NCBI RefSeq assembly: GCF_022581195.2
Contig: NC_061479.1
Coordinates: 2,728,001 to 2,792,000 of the forward strand
DNA: 64,000 bases
Direction: 5' to 3'
From: Helicoverpa zea
Taxonomy: Eukaryota > Arthropoda > Insecta > Lepidoptera > Noctuidae
Made by a program: the position numbers and the translations under genes. Position 1 is the stretch's first letter. Each line of letters starts with the position of its first letter. Below, in pieces: positions 10,957-22,779 of the stretch. The notes below the pieces were generated by a model. That model was not told the DNA's origin. It did not search any database and was given only the letters and a program-made list of their open reading frames with translations.

Positions 10957-11087
10957 GTAAGTACATAATGCGATAAGTTCACCGAGAAGGAAAGATAGCG
11001 GAGATGGCATAAACATACTCCAAAGGCCCCGAAACTACTGAACCGATTTAACAAATTCTATCACTGTTGGGAAGCTACAGAATAGTT

Positions 11088-11282
11088 ATCGGCACGAATC
11101 TTGAGCTCTGACGTTCACCTGCGCAGAAGTAATTTATTGGGTCCCTTTTGTGGTATGAAGTGAGGCGCGGGGACGGGCTAAAGCGGTGATTGGCCCGCAG
11201 CGCATCGCGTCATAGCCGTCACTCGGGATTGGTTCTTTGCTAATAAATCACTTCTGCGCAGATGGAAGTCAGAGCTCAAGTA
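11088..11282. mobile_element. MITE, family also at 43362
   Basis: CTTGAGCTCTGAC...CTGCGCAGAAGT near the left is inverted at the right as ACTTCTGCGCAG...GTCAGAGCTCAAG. A related element with ATCGGCACGGATATTGAGCT lies at 43362-43490. It is downstream of the kanadaptin stop. Confidence 0.65.
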
Positions 11283-11361
11283 AAATAGGCTATATTTTAT
11301 CCTTGTACAAGAAGTGGGTAAAACAGCAATAAAACCCAAAAAATACATTTTCAAATGTACA

Positions 11362-11367
11362 TTTATT
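11362..11367 (-). terminator. Poly(A) signal of kanadaptin
   Basis: AATAAA on the minus strand, only about 5 nt after the stop codon. This implies a very short 3' UTR if it is used. Confidence 0.55.
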
Positions 11368-11371
11368 CAAA

Positions 11372-14300
11372 TTACTCCTTTTCCATAATTTCTGGCAGAT
11401 CCCTGTCACTTTCTTGGTCAAAATAACTTTCGGGTATCACATAATTTTCTGGGGGTCTCATAGGCCCATAAACCTTCTTAACTTCTGGTTCGCTCTTCTT
11501 ATCTTCTGGTTCACTCTTCTTATCTTCTGGGCCCTTCTGTACTTCTTGGCTGTTTACATCTGGAACTTGTTGTTTTCTTAAATTATTTAATTCTGCTTCA
11601 TCATCAGAATCCACTTCTTCGACAAATTCAGTGTCTTCTTGTTTAATTTCTTTCCTTATTTTAGTTTTCTTCTCTGTGTCTTCTTTTAATCTTATTCTGG
11701 AATTAATTTATATATGTTATTATTTGAAGAATTTATAAATAAACTAGTATTAAAGTCTCAAACTTCTTTAAGCTGTGCCCTATAGGGTCCATATTGTTTC
11801 TAATCATAATGTACCACCTGTACAAGATACGGAATGCTAATAAAGAATTGAGTATTGAGGAATATAATTTAATGGCTACGAATCAGTGCGGTGGCTTCTG
11901 GTAAGGATATATAAAAAAATCTATAGTAATAATAAAATGGAAACACATTTTTTGTTTGTTTGTACCCTAAAGGCTCTGGAAACTATTGAACCAATTTGAA
12001 AAATTCTTTCACTGTTGGGGCGCTACACTGTTCCCGAGTAACATAGGCTATATTTTATCCCGGTACGAGCAGTAGTTACCACAGGACGCTGGTGAGACCA
12101 CGGGAAAACTGCTCGTTTTATATATAAGTATAGTATTTTTATACAAAGTCGCTTTAAATATCGCGGTTCTGATTTTATTTTACCACCACAAAAGTACCTC
12201 TGTTTTTGTAAACACATACCCGTGTTTTCACAAAATAAATTATCTTTATCTTTATAAATTAGAAAAATATCTTTTTCTTTACCTTTTACCGTAGACTGCG
12301 GAGTTGCTTGCTTGTTTGATAATTTTGTCATCTTTTTTAACTAGAGGAGGTAAGTGAGCGGGTCTCGCTATTTCGGCTAGCCGTTGTGTCTTCGAAAGTT
12401 CCGTTTTAAGTTTCTGTATATTCATCTGTAAGCAAAAATCAAATTAGATACTATGGCATTAGCGAGAAATGAGCTGAGATGAATAAGTAAAAAAAAATGT
12501 AAGACCCAGGTGTCATTTGAACTTTCAGGCTTCTGACTAATTGTAATCAGAAGCCAGGAAGTCTAACAATTAAAAGGACACAATTAACCCGAAAGGCTCT
12601 TAAAGCAACATACCCACTGAATCGATTAGAAAAATTCTTTCACTGTTGGGAAGCTCCACTCTTCCCGAGTAACATAGATAGTCTATATTTTACCTCGGTA
12701 TGGGTACCCACGGGACGCGGGTGAAACTGCTAGTATATGAAAAATAATATTATTATAAATTACCTTAGTTTTAGATATTTCAGCCTTCTGTGCCATACTT
12801 TGTCCTTGTTTGCCCAAGTTATTCATGTACAAGTCCAGTTCATCTATATCTTCTGTCTTCTGCTGCGCGTTAGAAGCAGAAGACCGTAGCTTCTCTAGTG
12901 TGGCTTCTTCAGAAGATATCTTCTTCTCAATGTCGGTTATCTCTTTAAACTGAAAATTAAATAGACATTGTCGAGTACGTTTTTTACTGTCAATTACTGA
13001 TTAATGTATTTATTTATTTGGATCACTTACATTAAACACAAAATACATAGAAACTGATTGTTGTGTTCCTCAAATTACAGGAAACCACAGCATTTACCTA
13101 CTTGATAATTAGTTACAACAAAAAAAGATGAACATTTAAATGCATTAATCTCAGAAAACACTGGACCGATTTGAAAAAAATACTTCAGTGTAGGCCTATT
13201 TATCGACGAAGGCTAGTGCCTACCTCTTATCCGAATGCCCGGAGTAGTAGAGTTCTCACTTGATGTGTGTCACCACAGGTGAAACTGCTGGTGGTAAGTG
13301 GTAACTATTATTATGCATCAAACATACAAAAGGCATCACAAAAACCACCGAGTCGAAAAAGTCGGTAAAACTCCCCCTCTCGGCCGCACCGAGTTTCTGC
13401 ATGCGTAATTTACGCTCACGTTCTACGATCCATAATTTTAAAATACCTAAGTCAGAAAATCTCGTAAATAAGACTCACCAAATCATCATAAGTCCTAGGT
13501 TTCTCGTCCTCTCGTTCAGCGGCGCCGAGTTTCTGCATGCGTAATTTACGCTTACGTTCCACGCTGCCTGTACGATCGAGGAATGTGTCGTCATCCGAGT
13601 CATAAAAGTCGTCGGCCGACCAATCGCGTTCTTTACGCCGACGAGATTCTGTGAAAAAAAAGGTGAAGATTAGATAAGTATGTAGCAAAAAAACTGACGA
13701 AATCAAAATAACGTATTTTTAACCGGCTTCAAAAAGAAGTTCTCAATTCGACCGTATTTTTTTTTGTGTTTGTCAAGCGATTACTCCGCCATTTTGTAAT
13801 CGAAGCCAAAAGTAATTATAGGTACATCGGTCTAGAAGTTGGTGTCGAAATAAACTTAGACGGCCATTAGACACCGACTTCTAGGCCGATGCACCTAAAA
13901 CTTTTTTTTGTTTTTTTTTTGTGTTTTTGGAAGTCGGTTTTATTTTTTTGTAAAAAGTTTTTCACGAGTATACAAGTCCAATTCATCTATATCAAAATCA
14001 CAAAATTTTACATCCGTTTGCGAATTCAAGGCAATCTATTAGTTTGAAATTGACCTCTCCGGTGGTGTCGGATTGTCGTCCCATCGCGCTATGAGAGTGA
14101 AGGAATAGTGAGTGCACCTGTGTCCAAGCAAATATGCGTGCACTATAATATGTCCTGCGCAGCTGGCTGATCTACTTAAAGTCAAAGTCAAAGTATTTAT
14201 TATTTGTAAAACATAGGTGTAAAATAAAATGAAGATCTTAAAGTTAAAATAGTGCGCTATGTTTTGTCTATGGTGAGACGTACAAATATGGTTTAAACTA

Positions 14301-17300
14301 CTTACTAGAATTAAAATAATAATTTTTTACAATTAAAACTAGAATTAAATTAGTCGTTTAAGAACTCATCAACCGTATAAATTAAAATAATTTGATAGTT
14401 TGATACCACTCTTATATCGGGTGTGTCGTTCATAATCACATTAAATGAAATGCGTTAATATATGTCGATTAACACAAAGATAAAAGAAAAATACGTAAAA
14501 ATAAAAAAAATGTTTTTTTCAAACAAAGTAAATGGAATAAAAATGTGCAAAAATTAGAACACCATATAAAAGTCAGTCATTACAAACAACTGAAATTCTC
14601 CCTTGAAAACTGACAGCTGTCAACTGATCAAAACATACGATACTCCTAACTTTATCTCTGCTTTACACATGATGTTGTAAATTATAAAAACGAAAAATTA
14701 CTCCTGTGGTTAAACCACTGAATGGATTAGGTTATTTTTTTTACAATTCGTCATAGAATATCATAAAGTATATGCGATATGATTTAATGTGATTGTGAAC
14801 GACACACCCGATATACCATGATGACTTTCTTTACACCAAATCTGTTATATTGACTTATGACGCCCTCGTTTTGCTTCGAGGTTTAAAAATGTGCAGTATC
14901 CACTTCAAATATTTTTACGGATTTTTTTTTGTAAAAAGATTGTAACGAGTTTCCCTGCAAAGACTAGCCAAACTATCCGACAATACATATTTCTCCAGTC
15001 CTTCGTCGTAATTTGAACCCTAACACCCATTTATTTAAGACTAGCTGTTGCCCGCGACTTTGTCTGCAAACATTAGCAGAAATAATGGTTCATTGCTCAT
15101 CCCCCGTAGGTGATAGCGTGATAATATGTAGCCTATGTCCAGACCCGACCTCTTAGCAATATTCATGCAAAATTTGAAGTAAATCCGTGCAGTACTTTTT
15201 GATTTTACTCCGGACATACCTACAGACAAACAGATAAACAGACAAAAATTATAAAAAACTACATATTTGGGTTCAGAATCTATTATAGATCACCCTCCAA
15301 GTATTCTTAAAAAAAATATTCAATGTACAGTTTTGATTTTCCCATCATTTTATTATATGTATGTAAATTAGTATTTATATTTGTATAATCTTACCGTGTT
15401 TAGACTGCCTAAGTAGCCCGGCTCTGTCTAATATCCTGCATGCTTCTAACGCGCACGCAATGACCGCCTCCTTCTTTTTACCTCGATGAATCACTTCAGC
15501 AACCACTGGGTTGCCGCGAGCATCGTCTATTGGTAATTCTACCCTGAAAACCATATTATATTAAGACCAGTTTTTTAAACATCCATTATTCTTATAAAAA
15601 AAAAAAAAATATGACTTTGAGAATTAAACGTAAAAATTCATGGTTAATCAGTGTACTTGGTCCTTGCATCTTGTATAAACAGACTTTCATAGAATTTAGT
15701 TTAAGCAACAAATCGGTCTATGCAAAAGTATGTTTCTTTGAACACGCAATTTGAAGATTCTTTCAAGAGCTAAATCGTCAATTTCTGGAGGAAGGTTGTA
15801 GTTTTACCGGCGTATAGAAACAACAACTTCGCCCACCCAGATAAAAGTAGCCTATGGGGTTCTTCAATAAAACTGCGATCTAACACTGAAAGAATTTTTC
15901 ATATCGAACCAGTAGTTTTTGAGATTAACTCCTTCAAACAAACTCTTCAGCTCTGTAACATTATAAGAAATAAGTATAGATTTAGTACAAAAAATTTATA
16001 ACAGAAATTACCACCTATTTTTTATCTCACCTGCATATAAACTGCCCAACGCCCCTCTCATCACAATTATAGTTAAGTTCATGGCCCTCTCTTTCAAAAT
16101 ACCCTCTTAAGGTCTTCTTAGGGTCCTCCAAGTACAACTCCTCATTGGCAGTGACAGCATAAGGGTTTTCTGCTAAATCCGGTTCCTCTTCAGCATCCTC
16201 ACCTGTGGAGAAAGTGAACAATATTTAGTTATAGACCATTTATTTTAGGAAAGCGTGTAAACCATTCTTGTGTGTGTAAATGTGTGTCTGTATGGGTAAA
16301 CTCGGGTGCGTTCAGTAGTGGTCGAATCAACTTCGGTTTTACATGCTTCTCGATGGATTTCATTTCTGAACAAGTATAAAAATGGGAACAAATATAATGA
16401 CCACCATAAAATGCTTTGATACCCTTAGTTTTGTAACCAGAAATATCTACTGAACACCAGAAAAATAAAGTCTAAAAATGTAATAGTACCAGCTATTTTA
16501 GTCACGACTTCACTTTAAATTGTATTCGACCACCAAATTTAGTAAATGATCACCAACTCTTGACGACCAAATTAATGTATTATTTTTGCCTAAATAAGTC
16601 ACTGTGATTGCCATAAAATGTAGGCTTATTACCAAATAAAGTATTATGGTGCCATATTAAGTTATGTGTCCGGCTTGCAATGCATGCGTGAGTGTCAGTA
16701 TGACGAGTGACAGGGGCAAATGGAAGAAAATGACATATTGCGCCGACCCCAAGTAAAATTGGAAACAGGGCAGGAGAAAGAAGAAGAAGAATGTGTTTCT
16801 CAATACACTCCCTCGAAAACACACTCTTATCGCACTATTTAGAGGCATGCAATAGACAATTTTCCACCCTAGTGCAGGAAAAGGGTCCCCGTAATGTTAT
16901 TACATTTATTGTATCAGGCCGAACTTATTTTTTTGTAGTCAGTTTACTTAAACAGGATAGCAAGATGTAAAAACTTTGATTATCATTTTATATTAAAACG
17001 CTGGTATAATTTTGATGATCATTTACTACTTTTGGTGATCATTTACTACTTTTGGGATAACAATGATTTATTTGGACTCATTTTGTTTAAATAGGATAGC
17101 AGAATTTAAAAACTGGTTATAATCTTACTTTAAAATGGTGGTTTAATTTTGGTGATCATTTACTATTTTTGGCTTGTGCATGATTTATTTTGGAGTAATT
17201 TCACTTAAATAGGATAGCAAAGTGTTAAAACTTTGGTTATAGTTTTACATTAAAATGCGAGTTTCATTTTGGTGATCATTTACTATTTTTGTCTGCTATT

Positions 17301-20300
17301 TGTTACTATATCTGGTGATCAGTTAAACATAAGCCTATAAAAAGTAGTCTATGTATCACAATCGTGTTTAAACTTTACAGTAATACAGCTTATATATAGC
17401 AACCAAACTATAATCTCGCCTTTCCTCATTCCGAAAAAAAGTGGATCTATTTGTATGTAGCAATTTTTTAATCAGCCTTATAGTCATATCCTATCAAAAT
17501 CTATACTTTTTTTTTAAATGTATATAAAATGTTGGGTTCTGAAACTCACGCGAATATCAGACATTTAAATAAAACTACTTTTACGGATTTTATCGCGTTA
17601 TAATATTAATACTATTCTGCCCGTGACCATGGATGCTGTAGAGGAACCGAAACGTCGGGATTAAATTATATTAATACTAGCTTTTGCCCGCGACTTCTTT
17701 CGCGTGGAATAGTAACTTCCGGTAGATTTTTGGTTTGACCAATAGGTGGCGCTATATGTCCGGAATAAATTTTATTTTTATATTTTTTTGTAATAAAAAC
17801 TATCCTATGTCCTTTCTCAAGTTTCAAACTATATCTGTACCAAATTTCACACAAATCGTTTCAGTAGTTTAGGCGTGAAGAAAAGACAGACAGACAGACA
17901 AGACAGACAGAGTTACTTTCACATTTATAATATTAGTTAGGATAGTTAGGATAACCGCGATAACATCCGTAAAAGTAGTTTTAATTCGATAAAATCTAAA
18001 AAATAAATTCTGTCTTACCCATCCCCCAATCAATGCCCTGTTCTTCCCTTCTCTTCTCCTCTTCCTTTCTATTCCTCTCTCTCTGTTCCACTGCCTCCTG
18101 TATCATTCTGTCTCGCTCCAGCTTCATGTCCTGAGCTCTCCTCTTTATTTCTGTGACGGAGAGCTCCGATTCCCCTTCACAGTCAAAATCTGGACCCTGA
18201 AATTAAAAAAAAATACTGGTGAGATTCTTGTCAAGAGGAAATGTGTTACGCAAATGGATAGAATAAGGAAGAAGTACGTATTTCAGGATCAAGTTAGAAA
18301 GTGGCACTAGCGACTGAAAAGCTATGTGGAAACCAGCTGTCATGGTAATGTCATATGATGCGGAGGAATGAGAGTCATCTTATGAGTATATGGATATATT
18401 GGAATGAGACAACCTAGTGGATGGATTGAGTGAAAGTCAACAGGGCTAGAAAGAATGTTACTTGTGAGATGAAGGCAGATAGAAGAGTATGAAAACATAC
18501 TTTGAAAGCTTCAAATAAAATTGTAATAAGTGCAGGAGGATAATGCCGTGTCATTTTTGCTTTGAATTAGGTATATGTGAGATTTGAAATTATTGAAAAG
18601 TAGAAAGTAGTCAAAAATACAATCAAATATCTTTCAGGCTTTTGCAAATATCCTCCGAGCCTTTTTCCCAATCATGTTGGGATCGGCTTCCAGTCTAACC
18701 GGATTCAGCTGATTACCAGAGCTTTACAAGAAGCGACTGCCTATCTGACCTCCTCAACCCAGTTACCCGGGCAACCCGATACCCCTTGGTTAGACTGGTG
18801 TCAGACTTGCTGGCTTCTGACTACCCGTAACGACTGCCAAGGATGTTCAATGACAGCCGAGACCTACAGTTTAACGTGCCATCCGAAACACAGCCAATGG
18901 TGTCTAAGATATACTTAGAAAGTACATACAAACTTAGAAAAGTTGCATTGGTACTTGCCTGACCTGGGATCGAACCCGCGCCCTCATACTTGAGAGGTTG
19001 GTCCTTTACCCAATAGGCCACCACGACTTCGCAGTTTTCGCAGACGAGGCTTTTGCAAATATATAGACAAAATAACTCACCAACATAATATAAGTCCTGG
19101 TACTATTGCCAAACTTGATCTGATGGCCGACCCTCACCCGTGTGTAATGGCTGGCTTTCAACCGGTCTTTGTTAAGGAAAGTGCCGTGGGTACTTGCTAA
19201 GTCATAGAGGTACCAGCCGCAGGGAGGTTCGCCCTCTTCTGCGAATGCCTTGTATTGGAGTACTGCGTGATGCCTGGAAGTATATTTATAGTGTTGTTGT
19301 TGGTAATTATATAAATAATGTTAAGGCAAACCTATAGTTAGTAAAGTTACCATTATCATTATATAGCATTATATAACACTAGTCATTTTCCCACATTAAA
19401 AATGGTTCCTCTTTATTCTATGTATGGAAAATATAGATTGTGAGAACACTTATTGACATTATTTCATACAACATGTTTATTTAATTTTAATTACATCACT
19501 TACAAGAGTTGTTCTCTTTCTGACTAAAAAAGTAGAACCCAACCAAACAGCTGTTTTAGTATTTATTCAATCCCGCAGCCCCAGGCAGGCCTTAGCTCAA
19601 TTAAGTTGGCAAATTATATTGTACTAGCTTCTGCCAGCGGTTTCATCCGCATCCTGTGGGAACTACTTCCCGTACCGGGATAAAAAGTAGCCTACAGCCT
19701 TCCTCGACAAATGGGCTATCTAACACTGAAAGAAATTTTCAAATCAGACCAGTAGTTCTTGAGATTAGCGCGTTCAAACAAACAAACAAACTCTTCAGCT
19801 TCATAATATTAGTATATATTCACATTACGTTACGTTGAATATGAAACCCATAGATGACTTTCCCTTGAAAAATCCTTCAGAAGCACCTTTAAGACTCAAA
19901 TTACCTGGATATAGTGGGATGGGCCATCACAACATCACAGTTGGCAAGTCTGCCGAACACATAGTATGGTTTGTGTGTCAAATCTACATTGTCTACTATC
20001 ATACCGGACTTTAAGACTTCCAGGGCATATTCTGAACCTGGAAAAATATACAAACATTAGAAGCGAGAACCTTCTTTTTGGAGGTTGGTTAAAAAACAGG
20101 ATTAAGCTTGGTCAATTGATCTTAAATATATAAATATTTTTTTTATTACTTCACTTTGAACATAATTTTACAATATTTTGCTAATTCTAAAAAGTGCTGA
20201 TGTATAATTTGCCCGAACTAGGTAAACACCTGTCTCAGGCATAAAAATGCTTATTATAATATTTATAGCAAATAAGGTAAAGCAATGCTCAGCATAGTTA

Positions 20301-21540
20301 TTGACCCTCTATGTTGTAACTAGTGGTGTTCAAAGTTGCTATGTGGCAATAACTTGCTATATGCGAAATGCTATAAATTTTTATCATGCTATTTTACTTG
20401 CTATATTTATAGCATGCTATTTTATGCGTAGGTTCACTAGGTAGGTGCGAATAAAGCAAGCGCAGTGACTATTTGCTGTAGTTGCTTGCTAAGTTGCTAT
20501 ACAAGAAATTAAGAATATTACATCGCGTTTATGAATTCTAATGATAAAATGGAACAGTAAAAAAACAATGAACTTTCCTTCATACTTTTCAGTAGTTTTT
20601 AGGCTTAGGACTGTCTATAATTGATTTTACGCTATAAATTAATTATTTGTAAATATACATTTCGGGCATAAGTGTTTTTATGAAATAAATTAGGTATGTT
20701 ATGAAAAGCAATTATAGGCGTATTTAAAAGTTCGTTGATTGTATGTACAAAAATCAACTATTTAGCGCGAGCGACTGATAGCAAACGCACCGCTGCGCCG
20801 TGTCTGCTACTCTGCTAGTCTGCTATAAATTTGCTTCGATTGCGATTCATGCATGATGCGAGTTGCGACGCACGACGGACAGAGACAGAACGCGTGTGAT
20901 ATTTTTATTAGCAAGTAGCAACAAGTGTGCGCTACAATAGCGTTTGCTATATGCTATGCATAAAAAGCACGGTGCTATATTTTGCTATATGATATATTAT
21001 CCACCACTAGTTGTAACCAGTTTATTCATGTTTCGGATACCATGTTAAATTGGTGGGTGCCCGCTGTCATTTGAACATCTTTGACAGTTGTTACAGGTAG
21101 TCAGAAGGCAGAAAGTCTGATAATCAGACTTACCAAGGAGTATCGGCCAGGCAAATAAATTGATGAAGTCAGATAGGCAGTTTTACTCTATCTAATCTGA
21201 CAAGACCATGGAATTAATTTCAATACTGACAAAACGACTTCTAGGAGAAATAGGTGTATTGAACTGATAAATACTAACCGTCTGGACAAATCCCAGACCA
21301 TTTGGGTTCTTTATATGGAATGGGCGTCGATAATTCTTTCAAAAGAACCGCCGGTGGCAAATTACTCTTAGACGTGGATTCTGAGCTTCTTTCCAGGGGT
21401 TTTTCGAATTGTTTTTGATCTGCGGCCTTCTCGGCGTCATTCTTAACCTTTTTCGGCAATTTCCCGATGCGTCCAAATAGCACAGGCTTTTTAAATTCGA
21501 TTTTTTCGTCACTTTTTGGTTCTTTAGTAGTTTCCTCCAT
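11372..21540 (-). CDS. SLC4A1AP: Kanadaptin (SLC4A1AP homologue), FHA-domain protein
   Basis: Ten exons join in phase: 21279-21540 (ATG), 19905-20037, 19081-19273, 18019-18196, 16031-16202, 15395-15543, 13479-13648, 12764-12949, 12283-12425 and 11372-11696, giving about 636 residues. The N-terminus holds PVLFGRIGK and the family signature [10 protein letters not shown]. Exons 2-3 encode an FHA domain. The rest is charged and coiled-coil prone ([28 protein letters not shown]) with acidic patches and a C-terminal PENYVIPES. The vertebrate protein is a mostly nuclear FHA protein first linked to the kAE1 anion exchanger; its insect role is not established. It is shorter than the human protein (about 740-800 aa). 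Introns are filled with Helitron-, hAT- and SINE-type repeats. The call rests on recognised family sequence. Confidence 0.9.
11930..12118. repeat. Helitron-like repeat remnant
   Basis: It contains ATTGAACCAATTTGAAAAAT, TTCACTGTTGGGGCGCTACA and ATATTTTATCCCGGTACGAG, a pattern shared with 12590-12735 (which ends GAAACTGCTAGT). It lies in the last kanadaptin intron. Confidence 0.5.
12590..12735 (+). repeat. Helitron-like repeat remnant
   Basis: Related to 11930-12118. It ends CGGGTGAAACTGCTAGT, consistent with a CTAG|T terminus. It lies in kanadaptin intron 8. Confidence 0.5.
13389..13423 (-). pseudogene. Duplicated fragment of kanadaptin exon 7
   Basis: These 35 bp match exon positions 13525-13559 with one substitution; weaker similarity continues a few bases either side. 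The fragment lies about 55 bp downstream (in gene direction) of the exon 7 donor and has no splice sites of its own. Confidence 0.75.
13722..13960. repeat. Repeat with internal inverted repeat
   Basis: It starts AACCGGCTTCAAAAAGAAGT and ends TTTTTGGAAGTCGGTTTT. Arms at about 13819-13846 and 13870-13897 are inverted copies (CTAGAAGTTGGTGTC versus GACACCGACTTCTAG). It is a common type of insect interspersed repeat, intronic in kanadaptin. Confidence 0.55.
14417..14811. mobile_element. TIR element flanked by TATA
   Basis: The ends TCGGGTGTGTCGTTCATAAT and the complement of ATTGTGAACGACACACCCGA match over about 30 bp. TATA stands immediately outside both ends (14413-14416 and 14812-14815), so the target duplication is TATA or TA. 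The element is 395 bp and non-coding, in a kanadaptin intron. Confidence 0.75.
15041..15300 (-). mobile_element. Helitron-like element
   Basis: On the minus strand it ends AAAGTCGCGGGCAACAGCTAGT. The interior has the GTAAAATCAAAAAGTACTGC-type sequence and a CTGTTTGTCTGT-like stretch common in lepidopteran non-autonomous Helitrons. Confidence 0.5.
16660..16765 (+). pseudogene. LINE 3' ORF end fragment
   Basis: The plus strand encodes [20 protein letters not shown], a tail recurring in this window at 33.8, 43.1, 49.5, 57.5 and 60.9 kb. It is the recognisable C-terminus of an abundant lepidopteran reverse-transcriptase ORF. The fragment is non-functional. Confidence 0.6.
16940..17335. repeat. 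Degenerate tandem repeat, ~120-140 bp unit
   Basis: AGGATAGCA landmarks near 16954, 17093 and 17212, plus GGTGATCATTTACTA blocks, define three diverged units. It lies in the intron between kanadaptin exons 4 and 5. Confidence 0.65.
17677..17945 (-). mobile_element. Helitron-like element with CAGACAGA microsatellite
   Basis: The minus-strand 3' end reads AGTCGCGGGCAAAAGCTAGT. The 5' side has a (CTGT)n tract (17886-17910) and an AATATTATAAATG-type start. It is intronic in kanadaptin. Confidence 0.6.
18250..18510 (+). pseudogene. LINE reverse-transcriptase 3' fragment
   Basis: Degraded frames read [14 protein letters not shown] and later [12 protein letters not shown], the C-terminal pattern of the same LINE type as 16660. 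It is intronic in kanadaptin. Confidence 0.55.
18652..19027 (-). repeat. Near-complete tRNA-headed SINE
   Basis: On the minus strand the head has an A-box-like TGGCCTATTGGGTAAAGG (19003-19020) and a B box GGTTCGATCCC (18966-18977). The shared body follows down to CCCAACATGATTGGGAAAAA at the end. The Pol III promoter boxes look intact. It lies in kanadaptin intron 3, about 55 bp from exon 3. Confidence 0.85.
19081..20037 (-). CDS. SLC4A1AP: Kanadaptin exons 2-3, FHA domain
   Basis: Exons 19905-20037 and 19081-19273 encode [20 protein letters not shown] followed by [23 protein letters not shown] and [11 protein letters not shown]. The conserved FHA features are all present: GR, SRHH, and the STHGTFLN phospho-threonine-binding loop. 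Binding of pThr partners is expected from the fold. Confidence 0.9.
19625..19812 (-). mobile_element. Helitron-like element
   Basis: On the minus strand it runs from an ACTAATATTATGAAGCTGAA start, through TTTGTTTGTTTGAACGCG and AACTACTGGTCTGATTTGAA, to GCTGGCAGAAGCTAGT. The same family is at 29345-29542. It lies in kanadaptin intron 2. Confidence 0.65.
20321..21009. mobile_element. hAT-like non-autonomous element with exact 8-bp TSD
   Basis: GTTGTAAC occurs directly outside both ends (20313-20320 and 21010-21017). The termini are TAGTGGTG and CACCACTA. An 8-bp duplication plus these ends match the hAT pattern. The 689-bp interior has many GCTAT/ATAGC words and no transposase frame. It lies in kanadaptin intron 1. 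Confidence 0.8.
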
Positions 21541-22462
21541 TTTTTAGGTTATTCTTAACAATTATTTGTTCTACTTTCGAATAAGTATACCTTTGACTAA
21601 ATAATTTCACTTAGAATAGATTCTTAGTTCATTTGTACTTGAATAACAATAAATATTTGAGAAAGAGTAAAAATAGAGAAATATTTACGAAAACGTAGAC
21701 TGTTCTTGTTATTTACTTCATTTTATATAATAATAATTCATTCATTTTTATTTCTCTCTCACTCACTCTTTACCAATCTTCTATGTCTATATCCGACTCC
21801 TAACCTTGCAATTCGTTCTTTAAGGTTTTAAAGCCTAAACATTTGCCGTATCTCTTTTCTTCACCTACGTTAGAAACAGCCGCTGGAGCGAGAGAGAGAA
21901 ATTTGAAGGATCTGGAACGCGGTCCGTGATAAAGGCCGTACCTCACACTAGTTACTCAATACTCAATACTCAATGACTTTATTGCATTCCATAATGTGTA
22001 CAGGCTGGTGGGTAAAATTAAAAGAAACAATTATGGACCCTGTCGGGCACAGCAAAGTTAGTTTTTAGAGGAGAGGACGAAGAGCGCTTTTTAAACATAA
22101 TAATATTGAATTAAATGTAGAAAATCTTATTATATTTAGATATTTGAGTAGGTATTATTTCTGTGTAGATTTATTTACATTTTACTTATTTATTATTTAT
22201 TAAATTTATATTCGTTTATTTATATATTATTAATTTATATTATAAATATTCTATATTATGTATTAATCGTTATTAATTATTTTATTTATTTATATTTATA
22301 GTTTTTATTATAGTTTTTAGGCAACAGATCTAAAGATCAAATATGTTTGAAGTTTCAATAACGTGAGTTCTCAGTTGTATGTATAATGTATTTTTTTAGT
22401 TACGGGTTATTTATTAAATTAATAGATACAGCAAAAATTAAAACAATACAAAAACGTAAAGT
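21541..22462 (-). promoter_or_regulatory. Upstream region of kanadaptin
   Basis: This region holds no recognised gene and is very AT-rich from 22080. A retroelement tail-like piece with ACTTTATTGCATTCCATAAT lies near 21950-22030. The kanadaptin promoter should be here, but I see no convincing core element. Confidence 0.4.
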
Positions 22463-22477
22463 AACGTAAAATAATTC
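22463..22477. repeat. Target-site duplication, left copy
   Basis: AACGTAAAATAATTC, identical to 28006-28020; together they bracket the retrotransposon. Confidence 0.9.
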
Positions 22478-22779
22478 TATTCTATTCTATTTTTGGATAT
22501 GGCAATCCGTGTCGATGTCAATTCGACGATTCTGCCAATGACAAGTGGGATGACAAGCAAGTAGTGCTTTTAATGAAAAAAAATAAAATAAAAATAATAA
22601 TTATATATTGATTTAAGACGGAGCTGTGGCCGATCTTGTGTAACTTAATGTGTTAGTAGGACGGCACTGAAACAAACAGAAATACATTTACATATATAAA
22701 AATAACAAGAAAATGTTAGTAACACATAACATACATATACCACAACCATACAAACTGAGGCCTAAATATAGGCCACAGT

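Noticed and set aside
17881..17910. Short CAGACAGA array as a CRISPR-like repeat
   Set aside because: Simple microsatellite inside a Helitron-like element, without spacers.
18960..19027. tRNA gene suggested by A and B boxes
   Set aside because: The boxes sit in a SINE head; the stems do not form a full cloverleaf and the same head recurs at other loci.
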